A stretch of 64,000 bases of DNA from Paenibacillus cookii (GCF_018333375.1 NZ_BORW01000011.1:62001-126000); one strand, 5' to 3'; positions 32,857 to 41,892 are shown, counted from the stretch's first letter. The notes: generated by a model not told the origin, from the sequence alone. Made by a program: numbers and translations.

Positions 32857-34493
32857 TCGAAATTTTGCTGGTGGACGACGAATCCTACGTCACCGAAAGT
32901 ATTGAAGCCACGATTCCTTGGAACGATCTCGGCGTCGAGAAGGTGTATCGGGCCGATTCCGCGGAGGCGGCCCTGGCGGTTCTGCGCGAGCAATCCATCG
33001 ATATCGTCGTGACGGATATCCGCATGCCCGAGATCGACGGCCTGGAGCTGATCGAACGGATTGAGCGGGAATGGCCGCATATCCGCTGCATGGTGCTGAC
33101 GGGGTACTCGGATTTTGAATATGCAAAAAAGGCGCTGCAGCTGCAGGCGTTTGACTATATCCTCAAGCCGGTCGACGACGAGGAGTTTATCCGCAGCCTT
33201 ACGAACGTGATCGAAGCTTTGAAGGACGAATGGGAGGCCGCCGAAAGATACCATAAGCTGGCCTACGCGGTCAAATCGGGTTCCCCCGTGCTGAAAACGA
33301 GCCTGATGCATGATCTGGTATTAGGACGAACCTGGTCGGAGCGAACCTTGGCGGACAAGCTGGCCCAATACGACATCGGGATGACGGTGGACGAGCCCGC
33401 CGTGCTGCTGCTGATGCAGCTTGGCGGGCAGTTCGCGCACTACGATCATCATTCCATGTCCTTGATGGAGTATGCGGTCGGCAACATCGCGGAAGAGGTG
33501 TTTGCCGATTCCTTTGCGATTTGGATCTGCAAAGCCCCGCATGACGGACTCGTCATGCTGGCGTCGCCCCAGCCTTCCTTCCGGCATCGCATCGAGCGGT
33601 CGCCGGACTTCGAATCGCTGCGGAGACGGCGGCTGCACGAGCGGGCCGAAAGCTTCCGCGAGCAGGTTAGCCGTTATTTGAAGGGCGACATCCGAATGGT
33701 CATTTCGGACTGGTTCCGGTTCCCGCACGGGGTGGCCCAGGCTTACCGGTCGGGGCTTGGAAGCATCATGATGTCCGGGTGCGACGGAGCGGGGGCCATC
33801 ATGTATTTGGAGGATTTGCAGGCCGGGCATGCCCGGCCGGTCCAATCCATCGAGTCGCTGTATAAGCCGCCGACGCTCATCCATCTGCTTGAATCGAAGC
33901 AATGGGACGCGGCGCGCAGCAAGGTGGACGAAGTGTTTAAGGATCTGCGAAACACGAACTACACCCGGGAGCACCTGTACGAGGTGTACCTCCTGATGAC
34001 CAATGCGTTTATGTACATAGCCCACAAGCAGGGGCAGTTTGCGTACCAGATCGACCAGTCGGGCTTTGACCTGATGCATGACCCCAGCATGGTTCTATCG
34101 CTCGATAAGCTGAAAGGATGGGCCGAAGCCATGCTGGCGAAGCTGCGGACGGAGCTGTCGGCGAGCGACCGGTATACGAGGAGCTATATCATTCATCAGG
34201 TGCAGGAGCTGGTCTCCAGGGATTTGGGACAGGACACGTCCGTCAAGACGATTGCGGACAAGGTCTTTTTGCACCCGGTTTATTTGTCCAAAATCTACAA
34301 AGCGGAAACAGGCGAAAGCCTGGGGGACTACATTATCCGCATGCGCATGGAACGGGCGCTTTACCTGTTGAAAAAAACGAACAAAAAGATATACGAGATC
34401 ACCGCCGAGCTCGGTTACCAAAATCCGCAATATTTCAGCAAAATGTTCAAAAAGCATTACGGCCTCAATCCGAACGAGTTCAGGGATCAGTAA
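32853..34493 (+). CDS. AraC-type response regulator, YesN type (galactan locus)
   Basis: 546 residues. Residues 1-120 are a receiver domain with Asp55 in VTDIRMPEIDG, the acidic pair DD8-9 and the Lys in YILKPVDDEE. A middle region of about 300 residues is typical of long YesN proteins. The last 100 residues are two AraC helix-turn-helix units (TSVKTIADKVFLHPVYLSKIY; KIYEITAELGYQNPQYFSKMF). The ATG at 32853 overlaps the kinase stop (ATGA), so translation is coupled. It most likely binds the repeated box found before its own operon and the two following transcription units. Confidence 0.92.
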   Translation: MIEILLVDDESYVTESIEATIPWNDLGVEKVYRADSAEAALAVLREQSIDIVVTDIRMPEIDGLELIERIEREWPHIRCMVLTGYSDFEYAKKALQLQAFDYILKPVDDEEFIRSLTNVIEALKDEWEAAERYHKLAYAVKSGSPVLKTSLMHDLVLGRTWSERTLADKLAQYDIGMTVDEPAVLLLMQLGGQFAHYDHHSMSLMEYAVGNIAEEVFADSFAIWICKAPHDGLVMLASPQPSFRHRIERSPDFESLRRRRLHERAESFREQVSRYLKGDIRMVISDWFRFPHGVAQAYRSGLGSIMMSGCDGAGAIMYLEDLQAGHARPVQSIESLYKPPTLIHLLESKQWDAARSKVDEVFKDLRNTNYTREHLYEVYLLMTNAFMYIAHKQGQFAYQIDQSGFDLMHDPSMVLSLDKLKGWAEAMLAKLRTELSASDRYTRSYIIHQVQELVSRDLGQDTSVKTIADKVFLHPVYLSKIYKAETGESLGDYIIRMRMERALYLLKKTNKKIYEITAELGYQNPQYFSKMFKKHYGLNPNEFRDQ

Positions 34494-34495
34494 CT

Positions 34496-34560
34496 GGTTG
34501 CAAAAGGTGCAGAAATGTTCGAAGAATGACATGGGACGGAAAATCGGACGCCTCTATAAT
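34496..34560 (+). promoter_or_regulatory. Activator box 2 and promoter of the binding-protein gene
   Basis: Box GGTTGCAAAAGGTGCAG then AAATGTTC at 34496-34520, immediately after the regulator stop; -10 TATAAT at 34555-34560 is 59 bp from the first base of the box. The -35 (TGGGAC) is weak, which fits an activator-dependent promoter. Confidence 0.65.
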
Positions 34561-34595
34561 GAAACATGTAGCAAGATCTATAAAGGGGGAGCGAC

Positions 34596-36287
34596 ATGAA
34601 GGCTTATACGAAAAAAGCATGGATGCTGGCTTCCAGCCTCGTGCTGGTCAGCGCGCTGTTCGCCGGATGTTCGGGTTCCAAGGGCGGAGAGGCTGCCGAC
34701 TCGGCGCAAAATCCGCCGGCCGCATCCGGAAGCGAAAACGCTTATAAAGAAAAATACGATCCGCCGGTCACCATCACCACCGTTTGGGGCGTGGATCCGG
34801 AGCTGAAATTCAAGAACGGGGAGACGATCGAAAACAACGTCGCCACCAAATGGGCCAAGGATACGCTTGGGATCGACATCAAATCGCTTTGGTCCGTGAC
34901 CGACACGAACAACGCTTTTGCGACCAAACTTCGCCTCGCGATGTCCTCCGGCCAGGAAATGCCGGACGTGGTGACGATCGGCGACGCGCAGCTGGCGCAG
35001 GACCTGATCGATTCGGGCATGTTCCGGGAGGTGGGATCGCTGTTCGACAAGTATGCATCGGATACTTGGAAGAAAGCGATGGAGCAGGATCCGAACGTGT
35101 GGAACCCGTACATCCGCGACGGCCAAAAAATGGGCATTCCGGTGCTGGATTATGCGTACAACCACGATTATTTGCTGTGGATCCGGAAGGACTGGCTCGA
35201 CAAGCTCGGCCTGGCGGCTCCGAAAACGATCGATGAGCTGGAAAAGGTGATGGATGCCTTCAAAAACAAAAACCCGGACGGCTTGAAGCCGGACGAGGTC
35301 ATTCCGCTCAGCATCGGGTTCAAGACGACGATGAATACATGGATGGGCGATCCTTCCTGGATTTTCGGCGCCTATGGCACCATTCCGCAGCAGTGGAACA
35401 AAGGCCAGGACGGCAAGCTGGAGTACGGCTCGATCAACCCGGCCATGAAGCCGGGACTGCAGAAGCTGAACGAATGGTTCAATAAAGGGTATATCCCGAA
35501 GGAAGCCGCGCTTTGGGACGAAAACAAAACCTCGGAACCGGCGGTGGCGGGCAAGGCGGGGATCATTCCGGGGCCTTACTGGATGAGCGGCTGGCCGCTT
35601 TCCGACACGGTGAAAAACGCCAAAAACGCGGTCTGGGAACCGATTCCTCTGCCCGCCGGTCCGGACGGCAAGGCCGGGCGCCACGGGACGCTGTTTACCA
35701 ACGGCGTGACGCTGATCAACAAAGACATGAAGCATCCGGAAGCGTTTTTTACGTACCAGAACTACATGTATGACAATCTGGCCGATTCCAAACCGGGCGG
35801 CGTATTCGAAAACGGCTTGTTCAAAGGCTACGACTACGATTTCGACGCGAGCGGAAAACCGCTGCGGTACGACCAAATTCCGGGAGGTTACGTCAACAGC
35901 CTGCGCTACCTGCTCGTTCGGGACGGCGCGCGCATTCCGGACGCCCAGATAAAGGCGCTCCTGAATCTGGCGGACGGCAAGGAAGCGACGACCCGCCTGG
36001 AAAAAGAAGTGAAGCTTAACTACGGCCTGGAAACGCCGGCGGCGGCCAAAGTGCTGATGTCCCAGGAAGGCATCGCTTATCCGAACATGTACACCGGCCC
36101 GACGACGGCCACCATGAAATCCAAGCTGGATTACCTCAATAAAATCGAGAACCAGACCTTCAACGAAATCATCTATGGGAAGCAGGGCGTAGAGGCCTTC
36201 GACAAGTTCGTCGAGCAGTGGAAAGCCTCTGGCGGCGATCAGATGACGAATGAAGTGAACGACTGGTATTCCAAGCTGGGCAAATAA
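34596..36287 (+). CDS. Extracellular solute-binding lipoprotein of a CUT1 sugar ABC importer (LplA type)
   Basis: 563 residues with a lipoprotein signal (MKAYTKKAWMLASSLVL then lipobox SALFAGCSG), placing it on the outer face of the membrane. The mature part (VTITTVWGVDPELKFKNGE; LLWIRKDWLDKLGLAAPKTID; TNGVTLINKDMKHPEAFF) matches the long LplA/YtcQ class of family 1 binding proteins, larger than typical maltose-type ones. It lies between the regulator and the two permeases, with its own box-containing promoter and a terminator behind it, so it can be made in excess. The ligand is inferred to be galactan-derived oligosaccharide from the GH53 and GH42 genes downstream. No ATPase gene is nearby; a shared MsmX-like ATPase is likely. 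Confidence 0.9.
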   Translation: MKAYTKKAWMLASSLVLVSALFAGCSGSKGGEAADSAQNPPAASGSENAYKEKYDPPVTITTVWGVDPELKFKNGETIENNVATKWAKDTLGIDIKSLWSVTDTNNAFATKLRLAMSSGQEMPDVVTIGDAQLAQDLIDSGMFREVGSLFDKYASDTWKKAMEQDPNVWNPYIRDGQKMGIPVLDYAYNHDYLLWIRKDWLDKLGLAAPKTIDELEKVMDAFKNKNPDGLKPDEVIPLSIGFKTTMNTWMGDPSWIFGAYGTIPQQWNKGQDGKLEYGSINPAMKPGLQKLNEWFNKGYIPKEAALWDENKTSEPAVAGKAGIIPGPYWMSGWPLSDTVKNAKNAVWEPIPLPAGPDGKAGRHGTLFTNGVTLINKDMKHPEAFFTYQNYMYDNLADSKPGGVFENGLFKGYDYDFDASGKPLRYDQIPGGYVNSLRYLLVRDGARIPDAQIKALLNLADGKEATTRLEKEVKLNYGLETPAAAKVLMSQEGIAYPNMYTGPTTATMKSKLDYLNKIENQTFNEIIYGKQGVEAFDKFVEQWKASGGDQMTNEVNDWYSKLGK

Positions 36288-36305
36288 CCGGCAAAAGGCA
36301 AACGG

Positions 36306-36332
36306 GCGGCATGCGATGGCATGCCGCTTTTT
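36306..36332 (+). terminator. Intrinsic terminator after the binding-protein gene
   Basis: Perfect 9-bp stem GCGGCATGC / GCATGCCGC with loop GATG and five T, 18 bp past the stop. It separates the binding-protein transcript from the permease operon. Confidence 0.85.
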
Positions 36333-36360
36333 GATGTGCAGCCGATTCCCTTTCGCAATT

Positions 36361-36426
36361 GGTTGCAATAGTGCCATTTATGTTGGTTTTATGGGCTACA
36401 GGCCGCTTCGGGCCCCTTGCTATAAT
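36361..36426 (+). promoter_or_regulatory. Activator box 3 and promoter of the permease-GH53-GH42 operon
   Basis: Box GGTTGCAATAGTGCC then ATTTATGTTGG at 36361-36386; -10 TATAAT at 36421-36426, exactly 60 bp from the first base of the box, as in copy 1. No recognisable -35. The start codon of the first permease is 29 bp further on. Confidence 0.6.
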
Positions 36427-36454
36427 GTCGGTACCTAGAAGGAGATAAGCAATC

Positions 36455-37369
36455 ATGAGGGGGAAAACGCGCATGAACCGTTTAAAAAGAAACTGGCCGC
36501 TGCACGCGATGGTGCTGCCGGCGCTCGTGTTTCTCATTATTTTCAGCTACGTGCCGATGGCAGGGATCGTCATGGCCTTTCAAAATTTCAAGCCGTGGCT
36601 CGGATTTGCGCATTCCGAGTGGGTCGGGCTGGACAACTTCCGGACCTTGTTCGCGCGGCAGGACAGCATCGAGGTCATTTGGAACACGCTGATCATCTCG
36701 GCGCTCAAAATCGTCCTGAACCTGGTGGCGCCGTTTACGTTTGCGCTGCTGCTCAACGAGGTGAGAAGGGCGTTTTTCAAACGTTTCGTCCAGACGCTCG
36801 TCTATTTGCCGCATTTTTTGTCCTGGGTCATCCTCGGCGGCATTTTGCTGGACTTCCTGTCCACGGACGGCGGCTTCCTGAACCGGATTTTAAGCTCCTG
36901 GTTCGGCATGGATCCGATCTTTTTCCTCGGCGACAACAACTGGTTCCGCTTTACCGTGATCGCTTCGGACGTTTGGAAGGAATTCGGCTTCGGGACGATC
37001 GTCTTTCTGGCGGCGCTGGCGAACGTCAACCCGTCGCTTTATGAGGCTGCCGAAGTGGACGGCGCGTCCCGCTGGAAGCAGACGCTGCACATCACCATCC
37101 CGTCGATGCTGCCGATCGCGGTCGTCGTCGGCACGCTGGCCCTCGGCAACATTTTGAATGCGGGCTTCGACCAGATTTTCAACCTGTACAACCCGCTTGT
37201 GTACCAAAAAGGGGACATCATCGACACCTTCGTGTACCGCACGGCGATATTGAACGGGGAAATGGGGCTCGGAACGGCGATCGGATTGTTCAAGTCCGTC
37301 ATTTCGATGGTGCTGATCCTGATCTCGTACCGATTGGCGTATAAGCTGGCGAACTACCGGATTTTCTAA
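36455..37369 (+). CDS. Sugar ABC transporter permease, LplB type
   Basis: 304 residues with six membrane helices. The cytoplasmic coupling loop reads EAAEVDGASRWKQTLHITIPSMLP, the EAA motif of binding-protein-dependent permeases. Starts MRGKTRMNRLKRNWPLHAMVLPALVFLIIF. AAGGAG lies 10 nt before the ATG at 36455; an ATG at 36473 is an alternative. It pairs with the following permease (17 bp downstream) to form the channel for the sugar bound by the LplA-type protein. Confidence 0.93.
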   Translation: MRGKTRMNRLKRNWPLHAMVLPALVFLIIFSYVPMAGIVMAFQNFKPWLGFAHSEWVGLDNFRTLFARQDSIEVIWNTLIISALKIVLNLVAPFTFALLLNEVRRAFFKRFVQTLVYLPHFLSWVILGGILLDFLSTDGGFLNRILSSWFGMDPIFFLGDNNWFRFTVIASDVWKEFGFGTIVFLAALANVNPSLYEAAEVDGASRWKQTLHITIPSMLPIAVVVGTLALGNILNAGFDQIFNLYNPLVYQKGDIIDTFVYRTAILNGEMGLGTAIGLFKSVISMVLILISYRLAYKLANYRIF

Positions 37370-37386
37370 GAGGGGGACATAAACGC

Positions 37387-38265
37387 ATGTATCATAAAAC
37401 CGCTTCATACCGCTTGTTTACCATTTTCAACACGATCCTGCTGCTGTTCCTGTCGCTCGCGTGCATCATTCCGCTGCTGCATGTGCTGGCGGTTTCGTTC
37501 AGCGCCAAGTCGGCGGCGGACGCCAACCTGGTCGGCCTTTGGCCGGTTCAATTTTCGACCGAAGCCTATAAAAAAACGATCGATAACCCGATCTTTTTGC
37601 ATTCCATTTGGGTGTCCGTCAAACGGACGGTCATCGGGACCGGCTTGACGCTGCTGCTTGCCTTTCTGGCGGCATATCCGCTGTCCAAGGAATCGCGCGT
37701 GTTTAAGGCGAGGACCGCTTATTCGTGGATCTTCGTGTTCACGATGATTTTCAGCGGGGGGCTGGTGCCTTTTTATATCGTCATCCAAAAGCTTCATCTG
37801 ATCAATTCCTTTTGGGTGCTGGTGCTGCCGGGAGCGGTCAACGTTTATCTGACGATTTTGCTGCTCAACTTTTTCCGGGGCATCCCGAAGGAGCTGGAGG
37901 AAGCTGCCTTTATCGACGGGGCCGGACATTTTCGTACGCTTTTTGCGATTTACCTTCCGGTTTCGCTTCCGTCCATCGCGACGCTGGCTTTGTTCAGCAT
38001 GGTGTTTCATTGGAATTCCTGGTTCGACGGGCTGTTGTACCTGAACAATTCCAAGTCGTTTCCGCTGGCTACCTTTCTGCAGACGGTCATTGTGCAGAAG
38101 GACATGAGCTCGATGAGCATCGATCCGAAGGAAGTGGCGCTGCTGTCGCAAAAGACGGTCAACGCGGCGCAAATTTTCATCGGAGCGCTGCCGGTGCTGC
38201 TCGTCTATCCGTTTCTGCAGAAATATTTCGTTAAAGGCCTGGTTTTGGGATCGGTTAAAGAATAA
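37387..38265 (+). CDS. Sugar ABC transporter permease, LplC/YtcP type
   Basis: 292 residues with six membrane helices and the EAA loop ELEEAAFIDGAGHFRTLFAIYLPVSLPS. The first helix region (LFTIFNTILLLFLSLACIIPLLHVLAVSFS) and the N-terminal soluble insert are typical of the second permease of LplABC-like systems. It has GAGGGGG 10 nt upstream, and 11 bp after its stop the GH53 gene begins, so uptake and breakdown are co-expressed. Confidence 0.93.
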   Translation: MYHKTASYRLFTIFNTILLLFLSLACIIPLLHVLAVSFSAKSAADANLVGLWPVQFSTEAYKKTIDNPIFLHSIWVSVKRTVIGTGLTLLLAFLAAYPLSKESRVFKARTAYSWIFVFTMIFSGGLVPFYIVIQKLHLINSFWVLVLPGAVNVYLTILLLNFFRGIPKELEEAAFIDGAGHFRTLFAIYLPVSLPSIATLALFSMVFHWNSWFDGLLYLNNSKSFPLATFLQTVIVQKDMSSMSIDPKEVALLSQKTVNAAQIFIGALPVLLVYPFLQKYFVKGLVLGSVKE

Positions 38266-38276
38266 GGAGGATGGGC

Positions 38277-39317
38277 ATGGAATCAGCATGGATCAAGGGC
38301 ATGGACGTATCCTTTCTCGACGAGATCGAGCAGGGAGGGGGCATGTTTCATGACGCAACCGAAAGCGGGGATGCGCTGCGCATCCTCCGGGATGGCGGCG
38401 TCAATTCCATCCGGCTGCGGATCTGGAACGACCCGCCCGGAACGTATTGCAATCTGGAACGGACTCTTCTGATGGCCAAAAGGGTGAAGGCGCTCGGGAT
38501 GCAGCTTCTGCTTGACTTCCATTATTCGGACCGCTGGGCCGATCCGGCGAACCAATGGAAGCCAGCGTTATGGACGGATCTCCAAGGCCGGGAACTGGAG
38601 CAGGCCGTTTACGACTACACGTACGAGGTGCTTGCCGTGCTGCGGGCGGGAGGCGCGCTGCCGGACATGGTGCAGATCGGGAACGAAATCACGTACGGCA
38701 TGCTGTGGCCGGACGGCAGGATCGGCGCTGAAGGGGATCCTGTCGCGGCCGACGGACAGTGGGCCCGATTGTGCGGCCTGCTGAAGGCGGGCATCGGCGC
38801 CGTACGGGATACGGATGAGTCCGTCCGGATCATGCTGCATATCGACCGGGGCGGCGATCCGGAAGGGAGCCTGTCGTTCTTCGACCGGATGGAAGCGGAA
38901 GGAATCGATTATGACGTCATCGGTCTGTCTTATTATCCTTGGTGGCACGGCCCGTTGGAGCAGCTAAGCCGTAATCTGGACGAGCTGGCGGCGCGGTACG
39001 GCCGGGACCTGATCGTCGTGGAGACGGCTTACCCGTGGACTTTCCGTGCCAAGGAGGGTTTTCCCCTCATCGTAGAGAATGATGAGGCATTGCCAGCCGC
39101 GTATCCGGCCACGCCGGAGGGGCAGGCGGCGTACATGAAGGCGTTCGCGGACGTGATCCGCCGGACGCCGGCCGGCCGGGGGATCGGGTTTTATTATTGG
39201 GAGCCGTGCTGGATCCCGTCGCAGAGGGAGTGGTCGGTCGGCCACGCGAACAATTGGAGCAATCTTACGCTGTTCGATCACGACGGCCGCCCGCTGCCAG
39301 CGCTGTACATTCCATAA
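38277..39317 (+). CDS. GH53 endo-beta-1,4-galactanase, apparently cytoplasmic
   Basis: 346 residues with the GH53 (beta/alpha)8 fold: IKGMDVSFLDEIEQGG, NSIRLRIWNDPPG, LLLDFHYSDRWADP, acid/base Glu137 (QIGNEITYGMLWP) and nucleophile Glu249 (LIVVETAYPW), with YYWEPCWIPS near the end. GH53 enzymes cut beta-1,4-galactan of pectin side chains. Most are secreted, but this one has no signal peptide, so it probably shortens imported galacto-oligosaccharides. AAGGAGG lies 6 nt before the ATG at 38277. It is 20 bp ahead of the GH42 gene. Comparable to GanB of Bacillus in reaction. Confidence 0.9.
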   Translation: MESAWIKGMDVSFLDEIEQGGGMFHDATESGDALRILRDGGVNSIRLRIWNDPPGTYCNLERTLLMAKRVKALGMQLLLDFHYSDRWADPANQWKPALWTDLQGRELEQAVYDYTYEVLAVLRAGGALPDMVQIGNEITYGMLWPDGRIGAEGDPVAADGQWARLCGLLKAGIGAVRDTDESVRIMLHIDRGGDPEGSLSFFDRMEAEGIDYDVIGLSYYPWWHGPLEQLSRNLDELAARYGRDLIVVETAYPWTFRAKEGFPLIVENDEALPAAYPATPEGQAAYMKAFADVIRRTPAGRGIGFYYWEPCWIPSQREWSVGHANNWSNLTLFDHDGRPLPALYIP

Positions 39318-39337
39318 CTGAAACGAGGTAGTTATAC

Positions 39338-41416
39338 ATGGTGAAAACTTATCCGCCCATCAGCCCGAAAATTACCGGGTTCATGCATGGGGCCGATTAT
39401 AATCCGGACCAGTGGCAGCATAGCCCGGAAGTGCTCGAGGAAGATATCCGGCTGATGAAGCTGGCAAAATGCAACGTGATGGCCGTGGGCATCTTTGCCT
39501 GGGCCGCCCTGGAACCCGAAGAGGGGACGTTTACGTTCGAATGGCTGGACCGGGTGCTGGACCGGTTTGCCGCGAACGGGATCTACGCGTGGCTTGCAAC
39601 GCCAAGCGGCGCTCGGCCGGCATGGCTGTCGCAGCGGTATCCCGAAGTGCTGCGGGTTTCCGAGAACCGCGTGCGCAATTTGCATGGAGGGCGGCACAAC
39701 CACTGCTACACTTCGCCGGCCTACCGGGAGAAAACCCGGATCATCAACACGAAGCTGGCGGAGCGGTACGCCAACCATCCGGCCGTGGTCGGCTGGCACA
39801 TCTCCAACGAATACGGCGGGGACTGCCACTGCGATAATTGCCAGGAAGCGTTCCGCGAATGGCTGAAAAAGCGCTACGGCACGCTTGAAGCGCTGAACCG
39901 CGCCTGGTGGACGGCGTTCTGGAGCCATACGTACACGGACTGGTCGCAAATCGAATCTCCAGCCCCGCACGGGGAGAAGATGGTCCACGGGCATAATTTG
40001 GACTGGAAACGGTTCGTGACGGACCAAACGGCGGATTTCTGCAGGGCCGAAATCGCTCCGCTCAAGGCGATCCGGCCGGATTTGCCGGTGACGACCAACA
40101 TGATGGACTGGTTCGAGGGCCTGGATTACCGCAAATTTGCCGACATGCTGGACGTCATCTCCTGGGACGCGTACCCGACCTGGCATGATACGCAGGAGCC
40201 GGGCAAGCTTGCCGCCTGGTTCTCGTTCAATCACGACCTGTTCCGTTCGCTGAAGGGCGGGCGGCCGTTCATGCTGATGGAAAGCACGCCGAGCCTGACG
40301 AACTGGCAGCCGGTCAGCAAGCTGAAACGGCCGGGCATGCACCTGTTGTCGTCGCTGCAGGCGGTGGCGCACGGTTCGGACACCGTGCAGTATTTTCAGT
40401 GGCGGAAAAGCCGCGGTTCGAGCGAGAAATTTCACGGAGCGGTCGTGGACCACGTGGGTCACGAGCATACGCGCGTATTTCAGGATGTGGCCGAGCTGGG
40501 CGGGTTGCTGGAAACGATCGCCGAGGTGACCGGCTCCGGCGTTCCGGCGGAGACGGCGATCATCGCCGACTGGGACAACCGCTGGGCCGTGAAGGATGCG
40601 CAAGGACCGCTGAACCGGGGCATCGACTACGAAAACACGGTGATGCAGCACTACCGGGCCTTGTGGAACATGGGCGTACCCGTGGACGTCATCGGCTCCG
40701 AAGACGATTTTTCCAGGTATAAACTGATCGTGGCACCGATGATGTATCTGTGCACGGAGCAAGCCGGCGCCTCCCTGGAGGCGTTTGTCGCCGGGGGAGG
40801 CACGCTTGTCGCCACGTACTGGTCGGGGATCGTCAATGAAAGCGACCTGTGCCATTTGGGCGGATTCCCCGGGCCGCTGCGGCAGGTGCTCGGCATCTGG
40901 TCCGAGGAGATGGACGGTCTGCATGAAGGCGAGCGCAACGAGATGGTATGCCTCAAAGACAACGCGTTGGGGCTTGAAGGATCGTACGGGTTATATGACC
41001 TGTGCGATTTGATCCACCCGGAAGGCGCCCGGGTGCTTGCCGAATACGGCGCCGATTTTTATGCCGGGCGTCCGGCGCTGACGGTTCATGCTTACGGGGA
41101 AGGCAAAGCGTATTATTTGGCATCGCGGGCGAAGGAGCCGTTTTACGCCGATTTTTATGCCCGGTTGATCCGGGAGGCCGGTGTCCGTCAAGCGATCGAT
41201 ACGGAGCTTCCCGAAGGGGTCACGGCACAGCTGAGATCGGACGGCGGCACGGATTACGTGTTCGTGCTGAACTTCAGCGGCCGGGTGCAGCAGGTAAAGC
41301 TCGATTCCAGGCAGTACACCGACGTGTTGAGCGGGGAAACCGTAAAGGGCGGAATGGAGCTGAATAAGCACGGTTTCCGGATTTTGAAAAGGAACGCGAT
41401 GCCAATCTCATCATAA
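39338..41416 (+). CDS. GH42 beta-galactosidase
   Basis: 692 residues in the three-domain GH42 layout: a TIM barrel, trimerisation domain and beta-sandwich tail. Start GADYNPDQWQHSPEVLEEDI is typical. Acid/base Glu158 (GWHISNEYGG), nucleophile Glu315 (FMLMESTPS). Four cysteines (123, 163, 165, 168; CHCDNC) form the structural zinc site of the family. No signal peptide. It releases galactose from beta-1,4-galacto-oligosaccharides made by the GH53 enzyme. It is the last gene of the operon, ended by a strong terminator. Equivalent to GanA of Bacillus in family. Confidence 0.95.
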   Translation: MVKTYPPISPKITGFMHGADYNPDQWQHSPEVLEEDIRLMKLAKCNVMAVGIFAWAALEPEEGTFTFEWLDRVLDRFAANGIYAWLATPSGARPAWLSQRYPEVLRVSENRVRNLHGGRHNHCYTSPAYREKTRIINTKLAERYANHPAVVGWHISNEYGGDCHCDNCQEAFREWLKKRYGTLEALNRAWWTAFWSHTYTDWSQIESPAPHGEKMVHGHNLDWKRFVTDQTADFCRAEIAPLKAIRPDLPVTTNMMDWFEGLDYRKFADMLDVISWDAYPTWHDTQEPGKLAAWFSFNHDLFRSLKGGRPFMLMESTPSLTNWQPVSKLKRPGMHLLSSLQAVAHGSDTVQYFQWRKSRGSSEKFHGAVVDHVGHEHTRVFQDVAELGGLLETIAEVTGSGVPAETAIIADWDNRWAVKDAQGPLNRGIDYENTVMQHYRALWNMGVPVDVIGSEDDFSRYKLIVAPMMYLCTEQAGASLEAFVAGGGTLVATYWSGIVNESDLCHLGGFPGPLRQVLGIWSEEMDGLHEGERNEMVCLKDNALGLEGSYGLYDLCDLIHPEGARVLAEYGADFYAGRPALTVHAYGEGKAYYLASRAKEPFYADFYARLIREAGVRQAIDTELPEGVTAQLRSDGGTDYVFVLNFSGRVQQVKLDSRQYTDVLSGETVKGGMELNKHGFRILKRNAMPISS

Positions 41417-41420
41417 CTAA

Positions 41421-41447
41421 AGCGGAGCCAGCGGCTCCGCTTTTTTT
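41421..41447 (+). terminator. Intrinsic terminator of the galactan operon
   Basis: Perfect stem AGCGGAGCC / GGCTCCGCT with 3-nt loop AGC and seven T, 5 bp past the GH42 stop. Confidence 0.9.
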
Positions 41448-41454
41448 CATAGGG

Positions 41455-41892
41455 TCACATACCTTTGGGCCAAGTGACTTCTAAACACAGATCATTGTTG
41501 TCGAAAAACACAAATGTCCCCAATTCGGGAATGTCCGTGACGGGAACGCCGGCATTGCTCAAACGCGCGCGCAAAGCGTCCGCGGCAGTTGCGTCCGGGA
41601 GCCGCAGGGCAACATGGGGAGCCAAACTCTGTGGATGAGTATCTGAAGGGCCCAGCGTTGTCTTAATTATCGGGCGTTCAAAGAAATGAAAGCCCAATAC
41701 GTTGTCGTCGTTTGGTTTAACCAAAATAAGACAGTGCCTGCCGCGACCTTCCTGGGACAGGGCGATATCACCGGCTTGCATCCCCAACACGTCCCGGTAG
41801 AAGCGAATCGTCGCGTCCAGATCCGCTGTAAGCAAGGCGATGTGGTGGATACCCTGCCAGGGAATTTGAAATGATCCTTCAGTAAGAGACAT
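41455..41892 (-). CDS. VOC-family (glyoxalase/bleomycin-resistance-like) protein
   Basis: 145 residues of the vicinal oxygen chelate fold: IHHIALLTADLDATIRFYRDVLGM, HCLILVKPNDDNVLGFHFFE, HVALRLPDATAADALRARL, and DNNDLCLEVTW. His16 and the terminal Glu could bind a metal. Such proteins include glyoxalases, dioxygenases and fosfomycin or bleomycin resistance proteins; the reaction cannot be told. AGGAGAAG lies upstream of the start. It is 21 bp downstream of an AraC-type gene on the same strand, likely one operon. Confidence 0.85.
   Translation of the reverse strand: MSLTEGSFQIPWQGIHHIALLTADLDATIRFYRDVLGMQAGDIALSQEGRGRHCLILVKPNDDNVLGFHFFERPIIKTTLGPSDTHPQSLAPHVALRLPDATAADALRARLSNAGVPVTDIPELGTFVFFDNNDLCLEVTWPKGM

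Noticed and set aside
34578..36377. 599-codon minus-strand frame across the binding-protein gene
   Set aside because: Shadow of a high-GC gene; the plus-strand product has a lipobox and family motifs, the minus-strand product has none.
39332..40924. 530-codon minus-strand frame across the GH42 gene
   Set aside because: Arg/His/Pro-rich shadow; GH42 active-site residues are on the plus strand.
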